Part shown: piece after piece, positions 49,621 through 62,700 of the stretch
Layout of the letters: each line of letters begins with the position of its first letter
Numbering within the stretch: the stretch's first letter is position 1
Assembly (NCBI GenBank): GCA_963580455.1
Contig: OY756966.1
Coordinates: forward strand, 13,891,001-13,955,000
From: Euonymus europaeus
Lineage: Eukaryota > Streptophyta > Magnoliopsida > Celastrales > Celastraceae
Reading direction: 5' to 3'
Length of the DNA: 64,000 nucleotides
Position numbers and translations under genes: made by a program
The notes under the pieces: model-generated
Databases searched by the model: none
What the model was told of the DNA's origin: nothing
Seen by the model: the letters and a program-made list of their open reading frames with translations, nothing else

Positions 49621-52340
49621 GTCATATTATTTGAGTATATGCTTCCAAGATTATTTCCTTTCCAAAACACCAACTTTCTACGACAAATGGACAAAATTAT
49701 TAAAAGTTCCTCCATAGAGAGAGTTGAGCAACTTCGGACCATCAACGTTGCTCGGTGTACACTTTTTAATGTTATTCTGTCTCAAATTTTACAAGTATAA
49801 GCTTCCTAGATTATTTCGATGACAAAACAGCAACTTTCTACGACAAATGGACAAAACCGTTAAAAGCTCCTCCATAGAGAGTTGAGCAACTTCATACCAT
49901 CAAAATTGCTCACTGTACACTCTTTATTGTTATTCTATGTCAAATTTTATGAGTATAAGCTTTCATGATTATTTCCTTGACAAAACAATAACTTTCTATG
50001 ACAAATGGACAAAGCCGTTAAAACCTTTTTATAGAGAAGTTGAGCAATTTCGGACCATCAAAGTTGCTCGGTTTACACTTTTTAATGTTCTTCTATGTCA
50101 AATTTTACGAGTATATAAGCTTCACAGATTATTTCGATGACGAAACACTGACTTTCTATGACAAATGGACAAAACCGTCAAAAGTTCATCCATAGAAAGA
50201 GTTGACCAACTTCGGACCATCAAAGTTCCTCGGTGTACACTTTTTATTGTTATTCTATATCATATTTTAGGAGTATAAGCTTCCAAGATTATTTTCTTGA
50301 CAAAACACTAACTTTCTATGACAAATGGACAAAGCCCTTAAAAGCTCCTCCATAGAGAGAGTTGAGCAACTTCGGGCTATCAAAGTTACTCGGTGTACAC
50401 TTTTTGTTGTTCTTCTATGTCAAATTTTATGAGTATAAGCTTCCATGATTATTTCCTTGACAAAACACTAACTTTCTATGACAAATAGACAAAACCGTTA
50501 AAACCTCCTCTATAGAGAAGTTGAGCAACTTCGGACCATCAAAGCTGCTCGGTGTAAACTTTTTAATGTTCTTCTATGTCAAATTTTACGAGTATATAAG
50601 ATTCCTAGATTATTTTGATGAGAAAACACTAATTTTCTATGACAAATGGACAAAGTTGTTAAAACCTCCTCTATAGAGAAGTTGAGCAACTTCGGACCAT
50701 CAAAGCTGCTCAGTGTACACTTTTTAATGTTCTTCTATGTCAAATTTTACGAGTATATAAGCTTCACAGATTATTTCGACGACAAAACACTAACTTTCTA
50801 TGACAAATGGACAAAACCGTTAAAAGCTCATCCATAGAGAGAGTTGATCAACTTGGGACCATCAAAGTTACTCGGTGTACACTTTTTATTGTTATTCTAT
50901 GTCATATTTTTTGAGTAGATGCTTCCAAGATTATTTCCTTTCCAAAACCCAAATTTTCTACGACAAATGGACAAAATTATTAAAAGTTCCTCCATAGAGA
51001 GAGTTGAGCAACTTCGGACCATCAAAGTTGCTCGGTGTACACTTTTTAATGTTATTCTATCTTAAATTTTACGAGTACAAGCTTCCTAGATTATTTCGAT
51101 GAGAAAACAGCAACTTTCTATGACAAATGGACAAAACCGTTAAAAGCTCCTCCATAGAGAGTTGAGCAACTTCAGACCATCAAATTCGCTCGGTGTACAC
51201 TTTTTATTGTTATTCTATGTCAAATTTTATGAGTATAAGCTTCCAAGATTATTTCCTCGACAAAACACTAACTTTTTATGACAAATGGACAAAGCCGTTA
51301 AAACCTCCTCTATAAAGAAGTTGAGCAACTTCGGACCATCAAAGCTGCTCGATGTACACTTTTTAATGTTCTTCTATCTCAAATTTTAAGAGTATAAGCT
51401 TCCTAGATTATTCCGATGACAAAACACCAACTTTCTATGACAAATGGACAAAACTGTTAAAAGCTCCTCCACAGAGAGAGTTGAGCAACTTCGGACCATC
51501 AAAGTTGCTCGGTGTACACTTTTTATTGTTATTCTATGTCATATTTTATGAGTATAAGCTTCCAAGATTATTTCCTTGACAAAACAATAACTTTCTATGA
51601 CAAATGAACAAAGACCTTAAAAGCTCCTCCATAGAGAGAGTTGAGCAACTTCGGGCAATCAAAGTTACTCGGTGTACACTTTTTGTTGTTCTTCTATGTC
51701 AAATTTTATGAGTATATAAGCTTCACAGATTATTTTGATGACAAAACACTAATTTTCTATGACAAATGGACAAAACCGTCAAAAGTTCATCCATAGAAAT
51801 AGTTGAGCAACTTCAGACCATCAAAGTTTCTCGGTGTACACTTATTATTGTTATTCTATGTCATATTTTATGAGTATATAAGATTCCTAGATTATTTTGA
51901 TGACAAAACACTAACTTTCTATGACAAATGGACAAAGTCGTTAAAACCTCCTCTATAGAGAAGTTGAGCAACTTCGGACCATCAAAGTTGCTCGGTTTAC
52001 ACTTTTTAATGTTCTTCTATGTCAAATTTTACGAGTATATAAGCTTCACAGATTATTTCGATGACAAAACACTAACTTTCTATGACAAATGGACAAAACC
52101 GTCAAAAGTTCACCCATAGAAAGAGTTGAGCAACTTCGGACCATCAAAGTTCCTCGGTGTAAACTTTTTATTGTTATTCTATCTCGAATTTTACGAGTAT
52201 AAGCTTCCTAGATTATTTCGATGACAAAATAGCAACTTTCTATGACAAACGGACAAAGCCCTTAAAAGCTCCTCCATAGAGAGAGTTGAGCAACTTCGGG
52301 CTATCAAAGTTACTCGGTGTACACTTTTTGTTGTTCTTCT
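49620..52340 (+). repeat. 2.7-kb segmental duplication, copy 1 (partner 54.10-56.97 kb)
   Basis: Matches the partner at offsets of 4,483 bp (50007 with 54490), 4,484 bp (51181 with 55665, AAATTCGCTCGG), 4,642 bp (51601 with 56243, AAATGAACAAAG) and 4,633 bp (51930 with 56563). The steps are a 1-bp T-run change, one extra monomer in the partner, and the 9-bp deletion at 56304. Confidence 0.82.
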
Positions 52341-54240
52341 ATGTCAAATTTTATGAGTATAAGCTTCCAAGATTATTTCCTTGTCAAAACACTAACATTC
52401 TATGACAAATAGACAAAGCCGTTAAAACCTCCTCTATAGAGAAGTTGAGCAACTTCGGACCATCAAAGCTGCTCGGTGTACACTTTTTAATGTTCTTCTA
52501 TCTAAAATTTTACGAGTATAAGCTTTCTAGATTATTCCGATGACAAAACACCAACTTTCTATGACAAATAGACAAAACCCTTAAAAGCTCCTCCAGAGAG
52601 AGTTGAGCAACTTCGGACCGTCAAAGTTGCTCGGTGTACACTTTTTAATGTTCTTCGATCTCAAATTTTACGAGTATAAGCTTCCTAGATTATTCCGAGG
52701 ACAAAACACCAACTTTCTATGACAAATGGACAAAACTGTTAAAAGCTCCTCCACAGAGAGAGTTGAGCAACTTCGGACCATCAAAGTTGCTCGGTGTACA
52801 TTTTTTATTGTTATTCTATGTCAAATTTTATGAGTATAAGCTTTCAAGATTATTTCATTGACAAAACACTAACTTTCTATGATAAATGGACAAAGCCCTT
52901 AAAAGCTCCTCCATAGAGAGAGTTGAGCAACTTCGGGCTATCAAAGTTACTCGATGAACACTTTTTTTTGTTCTTCTATGTCAAATTTTATGAGTATAAG
53001 CTTCCAAGATTATTTCATTGACAAAACACTAACTTTCTATGACAAATGGGCAAAGCCGTTAAAACCTCCTCTATAGAGAAGTTGAGCAACTTTGGACCAT
53101 CAAAGCTGCTCGGTGTACACTTTTTAATGTTCTTCTATGTCAAATTTTACGAGTATATAAGATTCCTAGATTATTTTGATGAAAAAACACAAACTTTCTA
53201 TGAAAAATGGACAAAGTCGTTAAAACCTCCTTTATAGAGAAGTTGAGCAACTTCGGACCATCAAAGTTGCTCGGTGTACACTTTTTAATGTTCTTCTATG
53301 TCAAATTTTACGAGTATATAAGCTTCACAGATTATTTCGATGACAAAACACTAACTTTCTATGAAAAATGGACAAAACCGTCAAAAGTTCATCCATAGAA
53401 AGAGTTGAGCAACTTCGGACCATCAAAGTTCCTCGGTGTACACTTTTTATTGTTATTCTATGTCATAGTTTATGAGTATAAGCTTCCAAGATTATTTCCT
53501 TGACAAAACACTAACTTTCTATGACAAATGGACAAAGCCCTTAAAAGCTCCTCCATAGAGAGAGTTTAGTAACTTCGGGCTATCAAAGTTACTCGGTGTA
53601 CACTTTTTCTTGTTCTTCTATGTCAAATTTTATGAGTATAAGCTTCCAAGATTATTTCCTTGACAAAACACTAACTTTCTATGACAAATGGACAAAGCCG
53701 TTAAAACCTCCTCTATAGAGAAGTTGAGCAACTTCGGACCATCAAAGCTGCTCGGTGTACACTTTTTAATGTTCTTCTATGTCAAATTTTACGAGTATAT
53801 AAGATTGCTAGATTATTTTGATGACAAAACACTAACTTTCTATGACAAATGGACAAAGTCGTTAAAACCTCCTCTATAGAGAAGTTGAGCAACTTCGGAC
53901 CATCAAAGCTGCTCGGTGTACACTTTTTAATGTTCTTCTATGTCAAATTTTACGAGTATATAAGCTTCACAGATTATTTCAATGACAAAACACTAACTTT
54001 CTATGACAAATTGACAAAACAGTTAAAAGCTCATCCATAGAGAGAGTTGATCAACTTCGGACCATCAAAGTTACTCGGTGTACACTTTTTATTGTTATTC
54101 TATGTCATATTTTTTGAGTATATGCTTCCAAGATTATTTCCTTTCCAAAACCCTAACTTTCTACGACAAATGGACAAAATTATTAAAAGTTCCTCCATAG
54201 AGAGAGTTGAGCAACTTCGGACCATCAAAGTTGCTCGGTG
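51440..54240 (+). repeat. 2.8-kb segmental duplication, copy 1 (partner 59.5-62.7 kb)
   Basis: Offset is 8,138 bp for 51.9-53.2 kb (51930 with 60068; TTGTCAAAAC at 52381 with 60519; GATAAATGG at 52881 with 61019) and 8,460 bp for 53.2-54.24 kb (53690 with 62150). The step equals two monomers gained in the partner or lost here. The block overlaps the 49.62-52.34 kb duplication, so the two events had different limits. Confidence 0.8.
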
Positions 54241-56970
54241 TACACTTTTTAATGTTATTCTTTCCCAAATTTTACAAGTATAAGCTTCCTAGATTATTTC
54301 GATGACAAAACAGCAACTTTCTATGACAAATGGACAAAACCGTTAAAAGCTCCTCCATAGAGAGTTGAGCAACTTCATACCATCAAAATTGCTCACTGTA
54401 CACTCTTTATTGTTATTCTATGTCAAATTTTATGAGTATAAGCTTTCATGATTATTTCCTTGACAAAACAATAACTTTCTATGACAAATGGACAAAGCCG
54501 TTAAAACCTTTTTTATAGAGAAGTTGAGCAACTTCGGACCATCAAAGTTGCTCGGTTTACACTTTTTAATGTTCTTCTATGTCAAATTTTATGAGTATAT
54601 AAGCTTCACAGATTATTTCGATGACGAAACACTAACTTTATATGACAAATGGACAAAACCGTCAAAAGTTCATCCATAGAAAGAGTTGAGCAACTTCGGA
54701 CCATCAAAGTTCCTCGGTGTACACTTTTTATTGTTATTCTATGTTATATTTTAGGAGTATAAGCTTCCAAGATTATTTCCTTGACAAAACACTAACTTTC
54801 TATGACAAATGGAGAAAGCCCTTAAAAGCTCCTCCATAGAGAGAGTTGAGCAACTTCAGGCTATCAAAGTTACTCGGTGTACACTTTTTGTTGTTCTTCT
54901 ATGTCAAATTTTATGTGTATAAGCTTCCAAGATTATTTCCTTGACAAAACACTAACTTTCTATGACAAATAGACAACGCCGTTAAAACCTCCTCTATAGA
55001 GAAGTTGAGCAACTTCGGACCATCAAAGCTGCTCAGTGTACATTTTTTAATGTTCTTCTATGTCAAATTTTACGAGTATATAAGATTCCTAGATTATTTT
55101 GATGATAAAACACTAACTTTCTATGACAAATGGACAAAGTCGTTAAAACCTCCTCTATAGAGAAGTTGACCAACTTCGGACCATCAAAGCTGCTCAGTGT
55201 ACACTTTTTAATGTTCTTCTATGTCAAATTTTACGAGTATATAAGCTTCACAGATTATTTCGACGACAAAACACTAACTTTCTATGACAAATGGACAAAA
55301 CCGTTAAAAGCTCATCCATAGAGAGAGTTGATCAACTTGGGACCATCAAAGTTACTCGGTGTACACTTTTTATTGTTATTCTATGTCATATTTTTTGAGT
55401 ATATGCTTCCAAGATTATTTCCTTTCCAAAACCCCAATTTTCTACGACAAATGGACAAAATTATTAAAAGTTCCTCCATAGAGAGAGTTGAGCAACTTCG
55501 GACCATCAAAGTTGCTCGGTGTACACTTTTTAATGTTATTCTATCTTAAATTTTACGAGTATAAGCTTCCTAGATTATTTCGATGAGAAAACAACAACTT
55601 TCTATGACAAATGGACAAAACCGTTAAAAGCTCCTCCATAGACAGTTGAGCAACTTCAGACCATCAAATTCGCTCGGTGTACACTTTTTATTGTTATTCT
55701 ATGTCAAATTTTATGAGTATAAGCTTCCAAGATTATTTCCTCGAGAAAACACTAACTTTTTATGACAAATGGACAAAGCCGTTAAAACCTCCTCTATAGA
55801 GAAGTTGAGCAACTTCGGACCATCAAAGCTGCTCGATGTACACTTTTTAATGTTCTTCTATCTCAAATTTTACGAGTATAAGCTTCCTAGATTATTCCGA
55901 TGACAAAACACCAACTTTCTATGACAAATAGACAAAATCCTTAAAAGCTCCTCCAGAGAGAGTTGAGCAACTTCGGATCGTCAAAGTTGCTCGGTGTACA
56001 CTTTTTAATGTTCTTCGATCTCAAATTTTACGAGTATAAGCTTCCTAGATTATTTCGAGGACAAAAGACCAACTTTCTATGACAAATGGACAAAACTGTT
56101 AAAAGCTCCTCCACAGAGATAGTTGAGCAACTTCGGACCATCAAAGTTGCTCGGTGTACACTTTTTATTGTTATTCTATGTCATATTTTATGAGTATAAG
56201 CTTCCAAGATTATTTCCTTGACAAAACACTAACTTTCTATGACAAATGAACAAAGCCCTTAAAAGCTCCTCCATAGGGAGAGTTGAGCAACTTCGGGCTA
56301 TCAAGTGTACACTTTTTGTTGTTCTTCTATGTCAAATTTTATGAGTATATAAGCTTCACAGATTATTTTGATGACAAAACACTAACTTTCTATGACAAAT
56401 GGACAAAACCGTCAAAAGTTCATCCATAGAAAGAGTTGAGCAACTTCGGACCATCAAAGTTCCTCGGTGTACACTTTTTATTGTTATTCTATGTCATATT
56501 TTATGAGTATATAAGATTCCTAGATTATTTTGATGACAAAACACTAACTTTCTATGACAAATGGACAAAGTCGTTAAAACCTCCTCTATAGAGAAGTTGA
56601 GCAACTTCGGACCATCGAAGTTGCTCGGTTTACACTTTTTAATGTTCTTCTATGTCAAATTTTACGAGTATATAAGCTTCACAGATTATTTCGATGACAA
56701 AACACTAACTTTCTATGACAAATGGACAAAATCGTCAAAATTTTATCCATAGAAAGAGTTGAGCAACTTCGGACCATCAAAGTTCCTCGGTGTAAACTTT
56801 TTATTGTTATTCTATCTCAAATTTTACGAGTATAAGCTTCCTAGATTATTTCGATGACAAAACAGCAAATTTCTATGACAAACGGACAAAGCCCTTAAAA
56901 GCTCCTGCATAGAGAGAGTTGAGCAACTTCGGCCTATCAAAGTTACTCGGTGTACACTTTTTGTTGTTCT
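54100..56970 (+). repeat. 2.7-kb segmental duplication, copy 2 (partner 49.62-52.34 kb)
   Basis: Same order as 49.62-52.34 kb plus one extra CCAGAGAGAG monomer near 55.95 kb. It ends at a chimera near 56.98 kb, where ATGAGTATAAGC switches to GAGTATATGCTTCC. Its right third was copied again at 59.24-60.48 kb. Confidence 0.82.
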
Positions 56971-56975
56971 TCTAT
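55735..56975 (+). repeat. 1.24-kb duplication, copy 1 (partner 59.24-60.48 kb)
   Basis: Constant offset of 3,505 bp (22 monomers) with shared private changes: AGGACAAAA near 56058, AGAAAACC-free CATAGGGAG near 56272, and the 9-bp dyad deletion at 56304. Confidence 0.85.
56304..56305. other. 9-bp deletion removing the right dyad arm (first copy)
   Basis: GGGCTATCAAGTGTACAC replaces the usual GGGCTATCAAAGTTACTCGG followed by TGTACAC. The missing AGTTACTCG is almost exactly the right arm. The same event is present at 59809 because the segment was duplicated afterwards. Confidence 0.88.
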
Positions 56976-56979
56976 GTCA

Positions 56980-58412
56980 AATTTTATGAGTATATGCTTC
57001 CAAGATTATTTCCTTTCCAAAACCCTAACTTTCTACGACAAATGGACAAAATTATTAAAAGTTCCTCCATAGAGAGAGTTGAGCAACTTCGGACCTTCAA
57101 AGTTGCTCGGTGTACACTTTTTAATGTTATTCTATCTCAAATTTTACGAGTATAAGCTTCCTAGATTATTTCGATGACAAAACAGCAACTTTCTATGACA
57201 GATGGACAAAACCGTTGAAAGCACCTCCATAGAGAGTTGAGCAATTTCAGACCATCAAAGTTGCTCGGTGTACAATTTTTATTGTTATTCTATGTCAAAT
57301 TTTATGAGTATAAGCTTCCAAGATTATTTCCTCAACAAAACACTAACTTTTTACGCCAAATGGACAAAGCCGTTAAAACGTCCTCTATAGAGAAGTTGAG
57401 CAACTTCGGACCATTAAAGCTGTTCGGTGTACACTTTTTAATGTTCTTCTATGTGAAATTTTACGAGTATATATGCTTCCTAGATCATTTCGATGACAAA
57501 ACACTAACTTTCTATGACAAATGGACAAAGCCGTTAAAACCTCCTCTATAAAGAAGTTGAGCATCTTCGGACCGTTAAAGTTGATCGGTTTACACTTTTT
57601 AATGTTCTTCTATCTCAAATTTTACGAGTATAAGCTTCCAAGATTATTTCGATGACAAAACACCAACTTTCTATGACAAAAGGACAAAACCCTTAAAAGC
57701 TCCTCCAGAGAGAGTTGAGCAACTTCGGACCGTAAAAGTTACTCGGTGTACACTTTTTAATGTTCTCCGATCTAAAATTTAACGAGTATAAGCTTCCTAG
57801 ATTATTCCGATGCAAAACACTAACTTTCTATGACAAATGGACAAAACTGTTGTAAGCTCCTCCACAGAGAGAGTTGAGCAACTTCGGACCATCAAAGTTG
57901 CTCGATGTACACTTTTTATTGTTAGTCTAAGTCAAATTTTATGAGTATAAGCTTCCAAGATTATTTCCTCGACAAAACATAAACTTTCTATGACAAATGG
58001 ACAAAGCCCTTAAAAGCTCCTCCATAGAGAGAATTGAGCAACTTCGGGCTATCAAAGTTACTCAGTGTACACTTTTTATTGTTCTTCTATGTCAAATTTT
58101 ATGAGTATAAGCTTCCAAGATTATTTCCTTGTCAAAACACTAACATTCTATGACAAATGGACAAAGCCGTTAAAACCTCCTCTATAGAGAAGATGAGCAA
58201 CTTCGGACCATCAAAGCTGCTCGGTGTACACTTTTTAATGTTCTTCTATCTAAAATTTTACGAGTATAAGCTTCCTAGATTATTCCGATGACAAAACACT
58301 AACTTTCTATGACAAATAGACAAAACCCTTAAAAGCTCCTCCAGAGAGAGTTGAGCAACTTCGGACCGTCAAAGTTGCTCGGTGTACACTTTTTAATGTT
58401 CTTCGATCTCAA
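56980..58412 (+). repeat. 1.43-kb duplication, copy 1 (partner 62.57-64.0 kb)
   Basis: Offset 5,588 bp (35 monomers) throughout. Shared private changes are GACAGATGGACAAAACCG, AGCAATTTCAG with GTACAATTTTTATT, ATATATGCTTCCTAGATCATT, TATAAAGAAGTTGAGCATC, and the 1-bp loss GATGCAAAACAC at 57811. A few substitutions separate the copies. Confidence 0.87.
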
Positions 58413-59240
58413 ATTTTACGAGTATAAGTTCCTAGATTATTCCGAGGACAAAACACCAACTTTCTATGACAAATGGACAAAACTGTTAAAAGCTCCTCCA
58501 CAGAGAGAGTTGAGCAACTTCGGACCATCAAAGTTGCTCGGTGTACATTTTTTATTGTTATTCTATGTCAAATTTTATGAGTATAAGCTTTCAAGATTAT
58601 TTCCTTGACAAAACACTAACTTTCTATGATAAATGGACAAAGCCCTTAAAAGCTCCTCCATAGAGAGAGTTGATCAACTTCGGGCAATCAAAGTTACTCG
58701 GAGAACACTTTTTTTTGTTATTCTATGTCAAATTTTATGAGTATAAGCTTCCAAGATTATTTCATTGACAAAACACTAACTTTCAATGAAAAATGGACAA
58801 AGCCGTTAAAACCTCCTCTATAGAGTAGTTGAGCAACTTCGGACCATCAAAGCTGCTCGGTGTACACTTTTTAATGTTCTTCTATGTCAAATTTTACGAG
58901 TATATAAGCTTCACAGATTATTTCGATGACAAAACACTAGCTTTCTATGAAAAATGGACAAAACCGTCAAAAGTTCATCCATAGAAAGAGTTCAGCAACT
59001 TCGGACCATCAAAGTTCCTCGGTGTACACTTTTTATTGTTATTCTATGTCATAGTTTATGAGTATAAGCTTCCAAGATTATTTCCTTGACAAAACACTAA
59101 CTTTCTATGACAAATGGACAAAGCCCTTAAAAGCTCCTCCATAGAGAGAGTTGAGCAACTTCGGACCATCAAAGTTACTCGGTGTACACTTTTTATTGTT
59201 ATTCTATGTCAAATTTTATGAGTATAAGCTTCCAAGATTA
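58412..59240 (+). repeat. Group B monomers related to 60.7-61.3 kb and 52.5-53.1 kb
   Basis: The GATAAATGG monomer at 58629 and the GAACACTTTTTTTTG monomer near 58702 match 61019/61092 (offset 2,390 bp, 15 monomers) and 52881/52954. The stretch ends at a chimera near 59.16 kb, where ACCATCAAAGTTACTC meets TTTATTGTTATT and CCTCGACAAAAC of the 55.7-kb type. Confidence 0.7.
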
Positions 59241-60480
59241 TTTCCTCGACAAAACACTAACTTTTTATGACAAATGGACAAAGCCGTTAAAACCTCCTCT
59301 ATAGAGAAGTTGAGCAACTTCGGACCATCAAAGCTGCTCGATGTACACTTTTTAATGTTCTTCTATCTCAAATTTTACGAGTATAAGCTTCCTAGATTAT
59401 TCCGATGACAAAACACCAACTTTCTATGACAAATAGACAAAATCCTTAAAAGCTCCTCCAGAGAGAGTTGAGCAACTTCGGACCGTCAAAGTTGCTCGGT
59501 GTACACTTTTTAATGTTCTTCGATCTCAAATTTTACGAGTATAAGCTTCCTAGATTATTTCGAGGACAAAACACCAACTTTCTATGACAAATGGACAAAA
59601 CTGTTAAAAGCTCCTCTACAGAGAGAGTTGAGCAACTTCGGACCATCAAAGTTGCTCGGTGTACACTTTTTATTGTTATTCTATGTCATATTTTATGAGT
59701 ATAAGCTTCCAAGATTATTTCCTTGACAAAACACTAACTTTCTATGACAAATGAACAAAGCCCTTAAAAGCTCCTCCATAGGGAGAGTTGAGCAACTTCG
59801 GGCTATCAAGTGTACACTTTTTGTTGTTCTTCTATGTCAAATTTTATGAGTATATAAGCTTCACAGATTATTTTGATGACAAAACACTAACTTTCTATGA
59901 CAAATGGACAAAACCGTCAAAAATTCATCCATAGAAAGAGTTGAGCAACTTCGGACCATCAAAGTTCCTCGGTGTACACTTTTTATTGTTATTCTATGTC
60001 ATATTTTATGAGTATATAAGATTCCTAGATTATTTTGATGACAAAACCCTAACTTTCTATGACAAATGGACAAAGTCGTTAAAACCTCCTCTATAGAGAA
60101 GTTGAGCAACTTCGGACCATCAAAGTTGCTCGGTTTACACTTTTTAATGTTCTTCTATGTCAAATTTTACGAGTATATAAGCTTCACAGATTATTTCGAT
60201 GACAAAACACTAACTTTCTATGACAAATGGACAAAACCGTCAAAAGTTTATCCATAGAAAGAGTTGAGCAACTTCGGACCATCAAAGTTCCTCGGTGTAA
60301 ACTTTTTATTGTTATTCTATCTCAAATTTTACGAGTATAAGCTTCCTAGATTATTTCGATGACAAAACAGCAACTTTCTATGACAAACGGACAAAGCCCT
60401 TAAAAGCTCCTGCATAGAGAGAGTTGAGCAACTTCGGGCTATCAAAGTTACTCGGTGTACACTTTTTGTTGTTCTTCTAT
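59240..60480 (+). repeat. 1.24-kb duplication, copy 2 (partner 55.74-56.98 kb)
   Basis: Keeps the CATAGGGAG and 9-bp deletion marks of its partner at exactly 3,505 bp distance. After 60.48 kb it continues as AGTATAAGCTTCC with CCTTGTCAAAAC, like 52.38 kb, whereas its partner switches to GAGTATATGC. Confidence 0.85.
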
Positions 60481-62700
60481 GTCAAATTTTATGAGTATAA
60501 GCTTCCAAGATTATTTCCTTGTCAAAACACTAACATTCTATGACAAATGGACAAAGCCGTTAAAACCTCCTCTATAGAGAAGTTGAGCAACTTCGGACCA
60601 TCAAAGCTGCTCGGTGTACACTTTTTAATGTTCTTCTATCTAAAATTTTACGATTATAAACTTCCTAGATTATTCCGATGACAAAACACCAACTTTCTAT
60701 GACAAATAGACAAAACCCTTAAAAGCTCCTCCAGAGAGAGTTGAACAACTTCGGACCGTCAAAGTTGCTCGGTGTACACTTTTTAATGTTCTTCGATCTC
60801 AAATTTTACGAGTATAAGCTTCCTAGATTATTCCGAGGACAAAACACCAACTTTCTATGACAAATGGACAAAACTGTTAAAAGCTCCTCCACAGAGAGAG
60901 TTGGGCAACTTCGGACCATCAAAGTTGCTCGGTGTACATTTTTTATTGTTATTCTATGTCAAATTTTATGAGTATAAGCTTTCAAGATTATTTCCTTGAA
61001 AAAACACTAACTTTCTATGATAAATGGACAAAGCCCATAAAAGCTTCTCCATAGAGAGAGTTGAGCAACTTCGGGCTATCAAAGTTACTCGGTGAACATT
61101 TTTTTTTGTTCTTCTATGTCAAATTTTATGAGTATAAGCTTCCAAGATTATTTCATTGACAAAACACTAACTTTCTATGACAAATGGACAAAGCCGTTAA
61201 AACCTCCTGTATAGAGTAGTTGAGCAACTTCGGACCATCAAAGCTGCTCGGTGTACACTTTTTAATGTTCTTCTATGTCAAATTTTACGAGTATATAAGA
61301 TTCCTAGATTATTTTGATGACAAAACACTAACTTTCTATAACAAATGGACAAAGTCGTTAAAACCTCCTCTATAGAGAAGTTGAGCAACTTCGGACCATC
61401 AAAGCTGCTCGGTGTACACTTTTTAATGTTCTTCTATGTCAAATTTTATGAGTATATAAGCTTCACAGATTATTTCGATGACAAAACACTAACTTTCTAT
61501 GACAAATGGACAAAATCGTTAAATGCTCATCCATAGAGAGAGTTGACCAACTTCGGACCATCAAAGTTACTCGGTGTACACTTTTTATTGTTATTCTATG
61601 TCATATTATTTGAGTATATGCTTCCAAGATTATTTCGTTTCCAAAACACCAACTTTCTACGGCAAATGGACAAAATTATTAAAAGTTCCTTTATAGAGAA
61701 GTTGAGCAACTTCGGACCATCAAAGTTGCTCGGTTTATACTTTTTAATGTTCTTCTATGTCAAATTTTACGAGTATATAAGCTTCACAGATTATTTCGAT
61801 GACAAAACACTAACTTTCTATGAAAAATGGACGAAACCGTCAAAAGTTCATCCATAGAAAGAGTTGAGCAACTTCGGACCATCAAAGTTCCTCGGTGTAC
61901 ACTTTTTATTGTTATTCTATGTCATAGTTTATGAGTATAAGCTTCCAAGATTATTTCCTTGACAAAACACTAACTTTTTTATGACAAATGGCCAAAGCCC
62001 TTCAAAGCTCCTCCATAGAGAGAGTTTAGCAACTTCGGACTATCAAAGTTACTCGGTGTACACTTTTTCTTGTTCTTCTATGTCAAATTTTATGAGTATA
62101 AGCTTCCAAGATTATTTCCTTGACAAAACACTAACTTTCTATGACAAATGGACAAAGCCGTTAAAACCTCCTCTATAGAGAAGTTGAGCAACTTCGGACC
62201 ATCAAAGCTGCTCGGTGTACACTTTTTAATGTTCTTCTATGTCAAATTTTACGAGTATATAAGATTCCTAGATTATTTTGATGACAAAACACTAACTTTC
62301 TATGACAAATGGACAAAGTCGTTAAAACCTCCTCTATAGAGAAGTTGAGCAACTTCGGACCATCAAAGCTGCTCGGTGTACACTTTTTAATGTTCTTCTA
62401 TGTCAAATTTTACGAGTATATAAGCTTCACAGATTATTTCAATGACAAAATACTAACTTTCTATGACAAATTGACAAAACCGTTAAAAGCTCATCCATAG
62501 AGAGAGTAGATCAACTTCGGACCATCAAAGTTACTCAGTGTACACTTTTTATTGTTATTTTATGTCATATTTTTTGAGTATATGCTTCCAAGATTATTTC
62601 CTTTCCAAAACCCTAACTTTCTACGACAAATGGACAAAATTATTAAAAGTTCCTCCATAGAGAGAGTTGAGCAACTTCGGACCTTCAAAGTTGCTCGGTG
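59500..62700 (+). repeat. 2.8-3.1-kb segmental duplication, copy 2 (partner 51.4-54.24 kb)
   Basis: Monomer order as in 51.4-54.24 kb with two additional monomers between 61.3 and 61.7 kb. The monomer near 61.68 kb is a chimera joining AAAATTATTAAAAGTTCC to TTTATAGAGAAG. It carries the same 9-bp deletion as 56304, at 59809, showing that its left part came from the 56-kb copy and not from the 51-kb copy. Confidence 0.78.
59809..59810. other. 9-bp deletion removing the right dyad arm (second copy)
   Basis: Identical junction to that at 56304, exactly 3,505 bp downstream. It serves as a tracer for the 3,505-bp duplication. Confidence 0.88.
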
